This document shows, in pieces, positions 22,827-36,300 of a stretch of 64,000 nucleotides of DNA. Within the stretch, counting starts at the first letter, position 1; every line of letters begins with the position of its first letter. The notes beneath the pieces were generated by a model that did no database searches, was not told the DNA's origin, and saw only the letters and a program-made list of their open reading frames with translations. This stretch comes from Plotosus lineatus (Eukaryota; Chordata; Actinopteri; Siluriformes; Plotosidae): positions 50,277,297 through 50,341,296 of the forward strand of contig CM045738.1 of NCBI GenBank assembly GCA_024760905.1, written 5' to 3'. Both the position numbers and the translations under genes were made by a program.

Positions 22827-23005
22827 GTAAGTATGATTTCATGTTTATGGAGGGTTTTGATGAATAGCTTCTGATTTCTCAGGCATTTAGAAATATGTTT
22901 TGTCACTGAAGTGAGTTTTATTTAGCTTTTTATTCTAATAATAGTAATTTCATAACATAGAACTAGTCAGAAAGGTGCTGATGAATTTTTTTCATGATAG
23001 TTCAG

Positions 23006-23277
23006 GCAGCCGGTGGTGTAGTGGTTCGGGTGCTGCACTCATGATTGGGAGGTTGTGTGTTCGAATCCCAGTTAGACCCCCACTGTGCTAAGACACCCGG
23101 GCAAGGTCTGAATCACAAGTGTGCCTCTATATCAATGGAACCAGTAAAATATACTGGAAGGTAACCTGTGATGGACCAGTGTCCCATCCAGGCGGAGTTG
23201 AACTCCTGGCCGCTTCACGCTACAGAAACTGGGGATAAGCGCCACCCTGATGAGTCACTAGGCTCAGGTGTAAAAAC
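23006..23277 (+). mobile_element. tRNA-derived SINE, family 2
   Basis: The head CAGCCGGTGGTGTAGTGG and B box GTTCGAATCCC are well kept, and the body ends GGCTCAGGTGTAAAAACG. It is the sister of the copy at 2501-2812. Confidence 0.8.
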
Positions 23278-23579
23278 GTCTTTGTTTATTTCTTCTTGAC
23301 TTAAGAAAGTCTGGTGCACATTGAAATATTACATAAAACATTTTGCAGCAACGTGACACTGAAATTCACATTTATTCCGTATAGCATGCATGTAAATAAA
23401 GAACTTGATAACTTTTAGCTTTCAGTCCAAAATGCACGAAACTTGCCATTTATGTTGTTCAGAGAAATGTATACATTAATTGGACAACATCTGTCTATTA
23501 TATCCACTCCTTGTCTCATCCAAAGGCCCAGTGATATAAATGACCCACCGAGTTCATTGACATTAAAACTGATTTAGAT

Positions 23580-23790
23580 GCCCCTGTCCAGAGCAACTTA
23601 CATTTAATCACACTGTACAAGTGAGCAGTTGAGGGTTAGGGGTCTTGCTCAAGGGCCCAACAGAGATTTCCTTTCGGATTTTCCCCTTTCTCAGGGAGAC
23701 AGGATAAGGTGAAATGGAGACAGATGATTCGCTGTGGCAACCCCTGAAGGGAGCAGCCGAAAGGAAAAGAAGAAGAACGAGTTATGGTAT
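23580..23790 (+). repeat. SINE tail fragment plus 3' end of RTE-like LINE
   Basis: 23580-23665 carries the fish SINE tail (CCAGAGCAACTTACATTTAA, GCTCAAGGGCCCAACAG). 23690-23790 is a 5'-truncated RTE-like end (GATTCGCTGTGGCAACCCCT then GAAAGGAAAAGAAGAAG). Confidence 0.6.
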
Positions 23791-24240
23791 GATTATATTT
23801 CATGGTGGTGCTTTGTGTATAAGAATAGCGCTGTTGTTATTCTCCCCCGTGTTTGTGTCATTGGGGTGATTAAGGCATGTGTGGGTTTTTTTTTGTGCTG
23901 ACTAAGTGTTGGACGAACACATGACTTGGTGAAAGTGGTACAATCAGTTTCATTTTAAACTTCGAATACCAGTCGTTTACTGGCATGTCTCGTAACTCGG
24001 CAGAAGATTAAGGCTTATGACCGATCACATACACTTCCGTCTGCGTCGCAGCACACAGTTTACACGTGACTGTATTATTATAGCTGTGGAAATTCTTGTG
24101 GTTGTCCTCAGTAATGATTTCACTTATTTCATCATTCACACTGTTTGAGAAAACCATCAGCATATCCACTCTCACTCATTGGTCTTGAGGATTTTGTTTC
24201 TACTAATCACTTCAAATCAGATCAGACACACAAACTGCCT
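23791..24240. other. Stretch without recognised gene or element
   Basis: Unique-looking sequence with no long frame, no splice-bounded exon and no repeat match elsewhere in the window. Confidence 0.4.
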
Positions 24241-24242
24241 GA

Positions 24243-24500
24243 GTGACTGGCACCACGGTGCACTGGTTACACATCATGAAGGTCCTATGTTCAATTCCCG
24301 GGCTCGGTGTTTCTGTGTGGAGTTTGCATGTTCTCCCCGTGCTTGTGTGGGTTTCCTCCAGGCGGTCTGGTTTTCTTCCACAGTCCAGAAACATGCACAG
24401 GAGGCTGATTGGCTGTTCCAAATCAGCCCTAGATGTGTGTTGGCCATGTGATGGTCTATTGAGCTATTAGGGGTAGATACCCTTGCTCAGAGTGGGCCAA
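24243..24500 (+). repeat. Common teleost SINE-like repeat
   Basis: GTGTGGAGTTTGCATGTTCT and TGTGGGTTTCCTCCAGGCGG are followed by CAGTCCAGAAACATGCACAG. Confidence 0.65.
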
Positions 24501-24504
24501 GATG

Positions 24505-26760
24505 GGACTTGGGACTAGTGATCATTATACTATTAGTTTTGATGTGTTATGGCAAGTTACAAACTTATCTTTGAAAAGCAAAATTTTCAATTTCAGGCGA
24601 GCCAAGTTTGACAGGATGCGTTCGTATTTAAGCAAAATAAACTGGACATTGCTCCTAGATTGTACAACTGTAAATGAAATGTGGGGTAGATTCAAGGGAG
24701 TTTTACTAGATGCTCAGAGCAAATTCATTCCAAAAGTGTGCAAGAGTAAGTTTAAAAAGCGTAATCTCCAGTGGATGACCTCTGATATTCGTAGGAGCTT
24801 AAGGGAAAAAAGAATCTTTATAAGGCATACATGAGGGACAGAAATGAAAACACTAAGGCTGAATACTGTAATATGCGAGCTAAGGTCAAAAAAGAACTGA
24901 GGAATGCTAGGAGGCAGTACGAAAGACAAATTGCAGAAGGAGCGAAATGTAATCCTAAGCGCTTTTTTCAGTACTGTAACAGGAAAAGAGAAGGTAAAGT
25001 TGAAATCCAGTGCATAAAGAATGAAGATGGATCACTGCTGTATGAGAACAAGGACATAGTTGATACTCTTAATGGTTACTTTGTTGACAATTTCACTACA
25101 GAGGGGACTTTTATTTGGCCGGAGGAAATTGTCAATTCTCAAGCTCATTTGGCAGAAATTGAATTTGGAGAAAATGAAGTATTGGACAAGCTGCGTAAAC
25201 TTAAGGCAGCAGGCCCAGATGGGTTATACCCTAGGGTGCTCAGGGAGGTTTGTGAGATCATCTCTAAACCACTGTTGGTTATTTTTAGGCAGTCATTAGT
25301 GACTGGAGAAATTCCAAATGATTGGAAACAGGGTATCATTATACCAATATATAAGAAAGGGGATCGTACAGAGCCAGGCAATTACAGGCCTGTCAGTCTT
25401 ACTTGCATAGCATGCAAAATACTGGAATCTATCATAAAAGACAAGCTTGAGTCATTTCTTGAGCATAATAACATCTTGAAGGATAGCCAACATGGTTTTC
25501 GCAAGGGTAGGTCATGCCTGACAAACCTTTTGGAATTCTTTGAGGAGGCCACAAATACTTATGATCAGAGTAGGGCCTATGACATTATTTATTTGGACTT
25601 TCAAAAGCATTTGATACAGTACCACATGAGAGACTAATTTTTAAAACGAGGTCAGTTGGAATTGTAGGAGGTATTCTGGAGTGGATTAAGAACTGGTTAC
25701 AGGACAGAACACAGAGAGTTGTGGTTGGAGGGATTTCATCTGAGCAAGGAATTGTGGGAAGTGGAGTCCCTCAGGGATCTGTGTTGGGACCCTTGCTCTT
25801 CCTCATCTACATTAATGACCTTGATAGGGACATTGAGAGCACATTGGTGAAATTTGCTGACGATACTAAACTGGGCGGTTTGGCAAATAGTCTGGAGTCT
25901 ACTAAGGTTATTCAGGACGATTTGGATAGACTTCGAATTTGGGCAGATACATGGCAAATGAAATTCAATGTCGCTAAATGTAAAGTTCTATATGTAGGGA
26001 ATAAAAACATTAGACAGGAGTATTTCATGGGAGGTTTAAAACTAGAATGTTCCTCTCAGGAAAAGGATCTGGGTGTGATGGTTGACCAGTCCCTCACTGG
26101 TACTAGCCACTGTGCGTTAGCAGTAAAAAAGGCAAATAGGATGGTGGGTTACATAGCCAGGAGTATTGAGTATAGATCTAAAGATGTTGTCCTTCTCTTG
26201 TATAACACATTGGTTAGACCACATTTAGAGTATTGTGTACAGTTCTGGGGACCATACTTGAAAAAGACATCAAGACTCTCGAAAAGTTCAGAGAAGAGCA
26301 ACAAAGCTAATTCCGGGTATAAAAAGGAATCCTATGAGGAGAGGCTGAGGATCCTAAACCTTTTCAGTCTTCAAAAAAGGAGAATTAGAGGTGATCTGAT
26401 TGAGGTCTTTAAGTATCTTAAGGGGATTAATAAAGTCAACTATGCCCGATTACTTAGGCCAAGTTCTGTAAGTAGAACTAGGGGTCATAAATGGAAGTTA
26501 TTCAAGGGTAAATTTAGCACAAATATTAGGAAATATTTTTTCTCGCAGAGGGTAATTTCAGTGTGGAATAGATTGCCTAACCACGTTGTCGAAGCAGAAA
26601 CCTTACAAGTCTTCAAAAGCAGACTTGATCTAGTGCTGGATACCATCTAGTCATGGTGCGTCTTTAAGGTTAGAGTCACTTTAGAATAGGACAATGGTGA
26701 GCTTAGTTGGGCTGAATGGCCTGTTCTCACCACTCATGTTATGTTATGTTATGTTATGTT
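24505..26760 (+). mobile_element. Rex1/CR1-like LINE, 5'-truncated and frameshifted
   Basis: It opens in the last part of the endonuclease (TSDHYTISFDV). The reverse transcriptase is split over 24831-25637 (AAGPDGLYPRVLRE, NYRPVSLTCIACKILE) and 25721-26650 (SGVPQGSVLGPLLF, VKFADDTKLGG). A single missing base near 25608 breaks the frame at the DFQK block; another shift lies near 24830. The intact FADD box lies downstream. The C-terminal block (RLPNHVVEAETLQVFK) and the tail of ATGTT repeats (26736-26760) match the Rex1/CR1 group. The element appears dead but only lightly damaged. Confidence 0.88.
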
Positions 26761-26764
26761 AAGA

Positions 26765-27133
26765 TGGACACCAACCTCTCCACGACCTTAATTAGGATTA
26801 AGCGGCTTGGAAAACGAATGAATGAAAATGCCCGAGTTTTACTTTATATTCACCTGCAAAGGTTCATTCTTTCACTGGACCGCTTAATCCTTCTAGGGTC
26901 GAGGGGACGCTGGAGCCTTTCTCAGCCGACTCTAGGGGATGGCCTGTTGAACTCTTCAAGGTGTACCACACTTTTGAAGGTCCTGGGTTTGAGTGTCAGG
27001 TTCTGGTGTTTCTCCCCATGATCCTGATAGCAGAATTTAGTGGTTGGGAAAAAAAAGTGTGTATAAGATTCTTGAACAAGGAATGTATATGAAATTTAAA
27101 TAATGAATGATATTAATTATACAGGTTTAACAG
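26765..27133. other. Stretch upstream of the NLR start exon
   Basis: A fish-repeat fragment (26860-27000, minus- and plus-like pieces) is followed by AT-rich sequence. No frame is credible. Confidence 0.4.
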
Positions 27134-27159
27134 ATGGATATTCACAATTACAACCTACA

Positions 27160-27279
27160 ATGAATTACTGCGGAGAAAGTGCTCCTAAAGTTCCAAGGTA
27201 AGACATTTATACTGTATAAAATTTGAATGAACCAGATGAAAATAGACCAACACACATAACGATTCTTTAACACCCCCCC

Positions 27280-27335
<56 letters not shown>

Positions 27336-30300
27336 TATTTGAATAATTGAACCTTTCACCCTCTTGAATGGACCGGACCATCCTATGATTTTGGGCAGAA
27401 CAACGAGATGTGGTTGGAGACAGAGACACTTTCACAACAACAGTTGTAGGACTTTCAGTACGTGCAGACCCTGTGCTAGATTTTTGTGAGATCTTTCCTG
27501 AATTTAAATGAATTTTCTTCTCGTTAAACTCTCAGCATGATGACATCACAGCCGTGATTAACAAAAAGAACAGAGCCCAGATGCCCAGATTATATAAAAC
27601 CGTTTGCCCTTTCAGGAGTTTATACTGTAATTAATGCCACCTAATCTGAACCTTCTTTTTTCTAATTTTATGGACGTGTAGGTGATGAGTGTAAGGATGC
27701 ACTTACTCCTTTCCTTTGTCTGACCTGGTATTGTTTACTAAAATTATAAAAATGCATTTGATGTTTTATTTTTTGGAGTATATCATTATTATCTGTAGGC
27801 ATTATATCAAAGACGCTGAAAGGTTTCATGTTAAAATATGTTTTGGGGAAAAGTCAATAATTTTCTGTACGTATCACTTCATTTGACTTTGTAAAAGTGT
27901 AGCTGGAGAATAGTTGATGAGTCAGATGTGCGTTTTTTTTGTTTTGTTTTTTAGGATTTCAAGTACGGACAAGTTGGATGAACTAAGCTGCGCCTCTTTG
28001 AAGAGTTCGAATTCAATGTTGGAGCCAATTGAATTTAAAAAAGCACTTCTCAGTCAGGGGTAGGAATTTCTACCAATGTCACCTGGACATGTTTGTTCAA
28101 GACGTGATTACATAGAACAACTAAATTAAACCAAACTAACTTTTACCAATCCAACCACAACATGTTTAACGATAATAAACATGTGTAATGAGATATAAGT
28201 GATAGTGTAACATCTGCATTGGTTTAGAACTTTGTTTGGCATGTATGGAGGTTTTATTTGTCTGTTCTGATCTTATCTGTCTGACTGTGTGCGAATCAGA
28301 AAGACTTGTCCGTCATCACTTCCTGAACCTGTGACTCCAGAAGCCAGGGGAATTTCCAAAGACCTCATGTAAGTCATCAGCACTGGATTTGTAGCTTGCT
28401 AGCAGTTTCATACACACTCAAGTCCTGATTTCATAAGACCCCAAGGAAGGGAAGTGTTGGGCACTTATTGAGAGATTGATAATAGAAAGTGCATAAAGCA
28501 GTATAGTGGTACCTTGACTGACGAAATTAATCCGTTCTGAGGGCGAGCTCGTAAGTCAAAATGTTGGTTGGATAAAACAAGAATTCCCACAGGAAATAAC
28601 AGAAAACCAATTAATCCGTTCCAACCCCCCCCCCCCCCCCCCAACTCATATAACCTAACACAAACACATATATTTCACCTCATATATTCAAGATAAACAT
28701 GCAAAAAAACAATAAATATTTCATCATAATAATTATACATGTACATTAACATTAATAATAGAAGGTCGTTGGTGTAAGAGAAGAAGATGCAAAGGATCGG
28801 GTGAGATGGAGGCAGATGATTCGCTGTGGCGACCCCTGAAGGGAAAAGCCGAAAGGAAAAGAAGAAGATTAACATTAATAATAATTAATAATAAACAATA
28901 ATTAAACAAGAATAAACAATGTCAACTCACCCTTTTGATCATCGAATGCAGTGAAGATGTCACGTGGGAAGGCATGAGGTGGTGCATAACAGATAAGGAG
29001 GAGGAGGAAGATAATTTTGTGCATGTGCACGGTCAGAATGCCAACGAGGAAAGGCTCATGGTGAGCTCCCACAAGACCAGTGTGTAGTGGGGGGCATGGT
29101 GTGATGCCAGGGAGGCGTGTATGACCCTGGGGAACATGCTTTTTTGCCATACTGTTCTAGAATTAAGTGTAATGACACATCCTTTAAGTATGTGGCAGTG
29201 GCGCTGTTCCCTATGGTGTTGGGAAAAAGCACCGAGCAATGATATGAAGTGCAGTAAACACTATTTATAGTCGCATGTGGGGCAATGGGGTGGGCGTGAA
29301 AAGTTTTTTTTCTTCCTATAAGGGGCATTACAGAAAATAATTAAGAAGCACTGCACAAGGCGTTCTCGGTGCGCACAGGAATACATGCGGAAGAATATGA
29401 AGCTAATCGGCCCAGAAAAGCCATTTCCCCAGTAGAGCTCTTAAATCAAAATTTTGCTGGTTGGATGGGGCGGACTGTGAGAGGGATGAAAGTTTGTCTG
29501 TCCGTCTTCCTTTCGGCTTTTTCCCCTTTTACTCGGGAGTTGCCACAGCGAATCATCTGATTCGCACATTTGATTTGGCAGAGGTTTTTACGTCGGATGC
29601 CCTTCATGTCACAACCATTTTTAGCAAGGGACAGAAACACGCTGACGGCTTTGCAGCTCCTCTTTAGGAAAGTCAGCAATGGTTCTTTTACATCAACCTC
29701 TCACCATAGACAGTGACAGGCGTGGCCTGCCTTTGATAACCCAGTTAGCTGCACTGGGGGGGACAGTGACAACCTTGTGGAGAGTTGGACTTGAACCCCC
29801 AACCTTTGGATCAGCGATCCAGTGCCCTATACCAGCTTGTATCATGGAAAATTCGTTATAAAAAACACTCATAAGTAAAGGTACCACTGTAGTCACATCT
29901 GAGACCCCCACGAAAGTCCCTGGAGCTGTGAGGCAGCATGGCAACCACTACGATACCACACTGTATTTTACTCTTTTAAGTAGTGGCAGATTGTACATTT
30001 AAGGTAAACGCAGGGAACACGAAATCCATTGTACTCATATGGAAGACGTCTCACTTTTTAGCAGTGTTAGGTTTTGTGTAGACGTCCAAGCCTAAATTAC
30101 AACTTACTATATTATACATGCTACTAACCAACCGAGTGTGATGTTAGTACAAGGAAATTCCAGACCGAGGCTGTGATGTACTGACTATTAGATGAAAGCT
30201 CCACTGAGAGATACAGCTCCTTACATCCAGTAGCCATAAGCTCTGCTGGGAAGATGTAACTCTCTACACCGAGTCGTTCGTGCTGTAAAATGCTCACATG

Positions 30301-33300
30301 GATGGACTCATTGAAGTCATAAAACACATCACAAAATGGTGGAATATGTTTTCTTTAATTTCATTTTTTAAAATGTTTTCCATCTTTTAGTCTTGGATAA
30401 ACTTTCAGAACTCTTCCTTTCTGTCATTTGCAACACTAACTTTCACAACAAGCTTTCTCTTCTTCAAACACTTCAGGATAGTTATTTCACCCTCTGAATG
30501 ATTGTTTTCACTCGGGTTAATAATCTACCAACAGTAAATCTACCATGTTACTAATTTTACAAAAACCGAGAAAAAAGTAAGAAAAAAAGAGAGAAAAGAT
30601 TGAGTTCATTTGAAGTTTGTGATTTGGTCGAGTGCTGGTGAGCCGAGAAACAAGTTATTGACTGGTCCGTACTGCGGATTATGGCCCAAACAACTGCCAG
30701 TCAGATTGCACGTATTGTGGCTACCATATAATAAGTTACCTGTATCTTATATAAATTGGTTCTGTCCATCTAGGAATCACAGTGTTGGGTCTGCCAATGA
30801 GTCTTGCTCTCCTACAGAACCTGAATTAAAGCTGCATCATCAGCAAAAAAAAAAGCTGAAGGCAAAATTTTGGCGCATTCATCATGACTTGAAAATACAG
30901 GGCCAATCGACATTCTTAAATGATATTTACACAGAGCTGTACATCACTGAGAGTGACACTGGGAACATTCAACTAGAACATGAAGTGAGGCAGATTGAAA
31001 TGATATCCAGGACTCGAACCACGGTAGAAACACCAATCAAATGCAACGACATCTTCAAGCCGATACATCAACTTTCCAGATCTGTCAGGTGTGTTCTGAC
31101 AAAGGGAGTCGCCGGCATTGGAAAAACAGTATCTGTACAGAAATTTGTTTTGGACTGGGCTGAAGGTAAAGCGAATCAAGACATTGGGTTCATTTATCCA
31201 TTTGCATTCCGTGAACTCAACCTGATGAAGAAGGCGGAGCAGTTCAGTCTAATCAAGCTTCTTCAGTGTTTCAACATGGGTAAGTTTGAATCGGCTCTTC
31301 CTCAGAGCCGAAAAGTCCTCTTCATCCTTGACGGACTAGACGAATGTCGCTTTCCTTTAGACTTTCATAACAACCCGAGAGTGTCTGATCCAGCAGAACA
31401 AGTGCCTCTCGATGTTATATTGACTAACCTCATCAACGGAACCCTCCTTCCTGACGCGATGCTTTGGATCACTTCTCGTCCAGCGGCAGCCAGTCAGATC
31501 CCTCCATGGTGCATTGACCTGGTGACTGAGGTACGAGGATTTAATGACCCCCAGAAGGAGGAGTATCTTAGGAAGAGAATAAGTGACCAGAGACTGGCCA
31601 GCAGAATCATTGCACACATCAAGACCTCAAGGAGCCTTTTCATTATGTGCCATATTCCTGTTTTCTGCTGGCTTTCTTCAGCCGTTTTGGAGACGACCAT
31701 CAGTTCCTTAGATGGTGAGAATGTTCCCAAGACACTGACTCAAATGTACATACATTTCCTCCTAATCCAAACCAGAACTAAAAACCACAGGTACTTCGAC
31801 AGGAACCAGCGTCCGGATGAAGGCATGATCCTCAAGCTGGGAAAATTAGCCTTTCAGCAGTTGGAAAAGGGCAATGTGATATTTTATGAGGATGATCTCA
31901 GGGCTTGTGGAATTGACATTATGGAGGCTGTGGTCTATTCAGGAGTGTGCTCACAGATCTTCAAAGAGGAACATACCTTAAGTCAGAGTAAAGTGTACTG
32001 CTTTGTACATCTGAGCATCCAGGAGTTTCTCGCTGCTCTATTCGTCTTCATCATGTGTAAAAGCAACAACTGGAACATTCTTGACCAGACATGCTGCAAT
32101 ACAACAGATGCTTCCCAAGCACTGAATGAAATGCACAAGAGTGCCATAGAAAAAGCCTTAAAGAGTGAAAACGGACACTGGGATCTTTTTCTCCGCTTCC
32201 TTTTAGGCCTTTCTCTGGAGTCCAACCAGACCCTCCTGCACAGTTTCCTGCCTCAGGTTGGCCCCAGCCTTCAAAACAGTGAAGCAACTGTTGAATACAT
32301 CAAAGTGAAGATAGAGGAGAATTCCTCAACCGAGAAGTCTATCAATCTCTTCCACTGTCTGAATGAGCTTAATGAACTCTCTATAGTAAAGGAAGTCCAA
32401 CGCTACTTGAGCTTAGAGAGTTCCTCCAAACTTTCTCTTGCGCAGTGGTCCGCCCTCGTCTTCGTGTTGCTGACATCCGAGACCAAACTTGAAGTATTTG
32501 ACCTCAAGAAATACATCAGGTCAGATGAGGGTCTGGTGAGGCTGATGTTAGTGATGAAAGCTTCAGAAATTGCTCTGTAAGTACACCGTAACGTTTCTTA
32601 AATCATTTCCCCAGTTTGATAATAATGCCTGAAGAATAATTTCTAATTTGAATTTGATTTATATCAGACCAAATATACAAATAAAGAGTCAAAGTTGTGT
32701 TTCTCAGGCTGGATAACTGTGGACTCACTGAGAGATGCTGCAAAGCACTGGGCTCTGCGATCAGCTCCGATTCGTCCAGCTTGCGAGAGCTGAATTTAAG
32801 TGGGAATTCCCTTGGCGACAGAGGGTTGAGGCTTTTTACACAAGGACTGGGAAATGTCAAAAGTAAATTAAACAAACTAAGGTAAGAAAGTTTTGGCTTT
32901 CAGACTGATTAACTGGGTAAACACTGCAGGGCCTGGTATTCAGTAAGAATGTGATTTACAATGTAATACAGATGCTCCCTGACTTATGTTTTTAATTGGT
33001 TCTGGACGGCCGAACGTAAGTTGAAAGTGAACGTAAGTTGTTACAGTGACGTATGACGCTCATACTGTACTATACATCCATAAATACCATTACTGTATCT
33101 CATAAAACACCCCTAAATCAATTATTATAAACATAACATTGTAAAATAACATCAAATATATCAAATAAAAACATTAATTTCAAATAAGTCACTTATTTAT
33201 ACCGAGTCAATTTACATGAAGCTTAAAACAGCCAATCAACGCTTACAATATGTGAGCCACTCAAAACCGAAAGTAGTGTACTTGCTGTGGGTTATACGGA

Positions 33301-36300
33301 CTTCTGTTCTTTCAAGTGAGCAAGGGCGCTGTTGAACTCGTTTAGAACTCAGCCTGCACTGATGTGAATCACCAGCAGAGTGAAGAGTTCTTTCTTTTCT
33401 TGATTCGGGTTTTCGTTCATTTTACAACTCTCTTTGCTTAACTGAGTATGCATGGTAGATTGCGCCGATCAGAGCAGATAGTTCATTCATCTCTGTGTAT
33501 GAGACTTGCACCCATGCTAGTCGGCTTACGCTTCTGACCAACCATATTTGCTTAGGGTTGCAAAAGTCCGCAAAACAGTGTAAACACAAAGATCACAGAG
33601 ACAGCCGCTTCTGCCGCCGTTTCTGGTTCAAACGTGGCTTGACCTGGGGAATGCGGCACCTGTAGCTGAGTTCACTGCTTCCACAGGTCCCCCAAAGTCT
33701 GGAATCGACCCTTCTCCACAATCTTCCTTAGGGTCCAGTCACCTCTTCTGGTTGTGTAGTGTTTTCTGCCACACCTTTTTCCTTCCCACAGACGTCTCAC
33801 TGAGGTGCCCTGATACAGCAACTGGGAACAGCCTATTCGCTCAGAGATTTCTTTCTGTGTCTTACCCTCTTGCTTGAGGGTGTCAATGATGGCCTTCTGG
33901 ACAGAAGTCAGGTTGGCAGTCTTACCTATGACTGCAGTTTTGAGTAATGAACCAGGCTGGGAGTTTTTAAAAGCCTCAGGAATCTTTTGCAGGTGTTTAG
34001 AGTTAATTGGTTGATTCAGATGATTAGGTTAATAGCTCGTTTAGAGTAGCTGAACATCATATGCTAATTTTATTTCAAATAGGAATTTTGGGTTTTGATG
34101 AGCTATATACCAAAATCATCAGTATTAAAACAATAAAAGACCTGAAATATTTCAGTTGGTGTGCAATGAATCTAAAATATATGAAAGTTTAACTTTTATC
34201 AGTACATTACAGAAAATAATGAACTTTATCACAATATGCTAATTTTTTGAGAAGGACAAGTATATCTAAAACTGAACTGGGAAGAAGGAGGGGCACGTTC
34301 AGTCTGTCGTTTGTAAACAATGGACGCACCGTCATTACGTCAGCATACTATGTAGGTAGATCTAAACTCAAAATTTGACTTAAAAAAAAAAACAAAACAA
34401 AACAAAAAAAAAACATAAAATCGAAAAAAGGTAAAACAGATGAACGTATGTCAGGGAGCGTCTGTATTAGAAGCAGGTAGTGATCTATAACATCACTTTG
34501 CTGTTAGCTCTGCATCTTGACTACTTTGGTCAGCTCATCTTACTGCGTTTCACACAAATGAGTACTGCGGTCCAGTCAATAAAATCCACTGATGTTTTTT
34601 TTTAATAAATTTCCACTTAAGAAAATTTGAAAAATTTACATTAAAAATCAATATATTGTCTGGCAAGTAGCTTTTTACACTCCAGGACTCGACAGAGGAT
34701 GTGGATGATATCTACAATGCGTGTAATTTCCTGAAACTCCGTCAACTTTATTGATTCACATTCGACCTGATATTTTCCGAAAATGACAAAGAATTAAAAG
34801 TGGAATCCCCACCCAAAACATACACATCGATACATACAACATAGACAAAATAATTTGAATGCATCCTGTAAAACAATATACAGCGGTACCTTGACTTACG
34901 AAATTAATCCGTAGCGAGGGAGAGCTCATAAGTCAAAAAGTTTGTTAGATGAAATAAGTATTCCCATCAGAAATAATAGAAAATGAATTAATCCATTCGA
35001 GCCACCTCCCAAACTCATAACCTGACACAAACATGTATATTTGACCTATTATATGAAAGATCTTCTTCTCCTTTTGGCTTTTCCCTTCAGGGGCCGCCAC
35101 AGCAAATCATCTGCCTCCATCTCACCCTGTCCTCTGAATCCTCTTCTCTTATGCCAACGACCTTCATGTCTTCCTTCACCACATCCATAAATCTTCTCTT
35201 TGGTCTTCCTCTGGGGCTTCTATCCTGGAAGTTCCAACCTCAGCATCCTACTGCCAATATACTCACTATCCCTCCTCTGTACATGTCCAAACCATCTCAA
35301 TCTACCCTCTCTGACTTTGTCTCCAAAACATCTTACATGGGCTGCCCCTCTGATGTGCTCATTTCTGATCCTATCCATCCTCATTACTCCCAGAGAGAAC
35401 CTCAACATTTTCATCTCTGCTACCTCCAGCTCTGCCTCCTGTCTTTTTCTCAGCGCCACTGTTTCTAAACCATACAACATTGTTGGCCTCATCACCGTAT
35501 TGTACACTTTTCCTTTCATTCTTGCCGATACCTTCCTATCGCATTCCTATCTTACACATCACACTGGATACTTTTCTCCAACCATTCCAACCTGCCTGCA
35601 CATGCCTCTTCACCTCTTTTCCACACTCTCCATTGCTCTGGATTGTTCAGCTAGGTAGGTAAAATCCTCCACCTTCCTTATCTCTGCTCCCTGTAACCTC
35701 ACTGTTCCGCTTGGGTCCTTCTCATTCATACACATGTATTCTGACTTACTGAGGCTAACCTTAATTCCTCTCCTTTCCAGGGCATACCTCCACCTCTCTA
35801 GATTTTCCTGCACTTGTTCTCTGCTCTCACTACAGATCACAATGTCATCTGCAAACATCATAGGCCTTGTCTTGTCTAATCTTGTCTAACCTTGTCTGTC
35901 AGCCTGTCCCTGACCATAGCAAACAAGAAGGGGCTCATGGGCTGACCCTTAATGCAGTCCCTCCTCCACCTTGAACTCTTCTGTCACATCGACTGCACAC
36001 CTCACCACTGTCTTACATCTCTCATACATGTCCTGCACCACTCTAACATACTTCTCTGCCACTCCAGACTTCCTCATGCAATACCACAGTTCCTCTCTCG
36101 GCACCCTGTCATATGCTTTCTCCAGATCCACAAAGGCACAATGCAGCTCCCTCTGTCCTTCTCTGTACTTCTCTATTAACATCCTCAAAGCAAACACTGC
36201 ATTTGTGGTGCTCTTTCTTGGCATGAAACCAAACTGTTGTTCACTATTATATTAAAGATAAACATGTATAAACAATAAATATTTCATAATACAGGGATCC

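Larger units (their letters stand above)
28504..29889. mobile_element. Tigger-like element, GTACCTTGACTTACGA family, copy 3, with two insertions
   Basis: It starts TAGTGGTACCTTGACTGACG and ends AGGTACCACTG, in NLR intron 3. A 107-bp RTE-like fragment (28761-28867) and a SINE (29502-29835) interrupt it. A C run of about 16 (28627-28642) is also present. Confidence 0.8.

Noticed and set aside
23247..23254. CTGATGA in the family-2 SINE as a hammerhead core
   Set aside because: A GCC-ACTA-GGC-like hairpin follows, but no GAAA in the required place and no paired stem I; the nearby GAAAC lies on the wrong side.
30610..30773. NLR start at the ATG at 30610
   Set aside because: The exon begins at 30774 after a CTAG acceptor, and three in-phase upstream exons supply the real N-terminus with an ATG at 27160.
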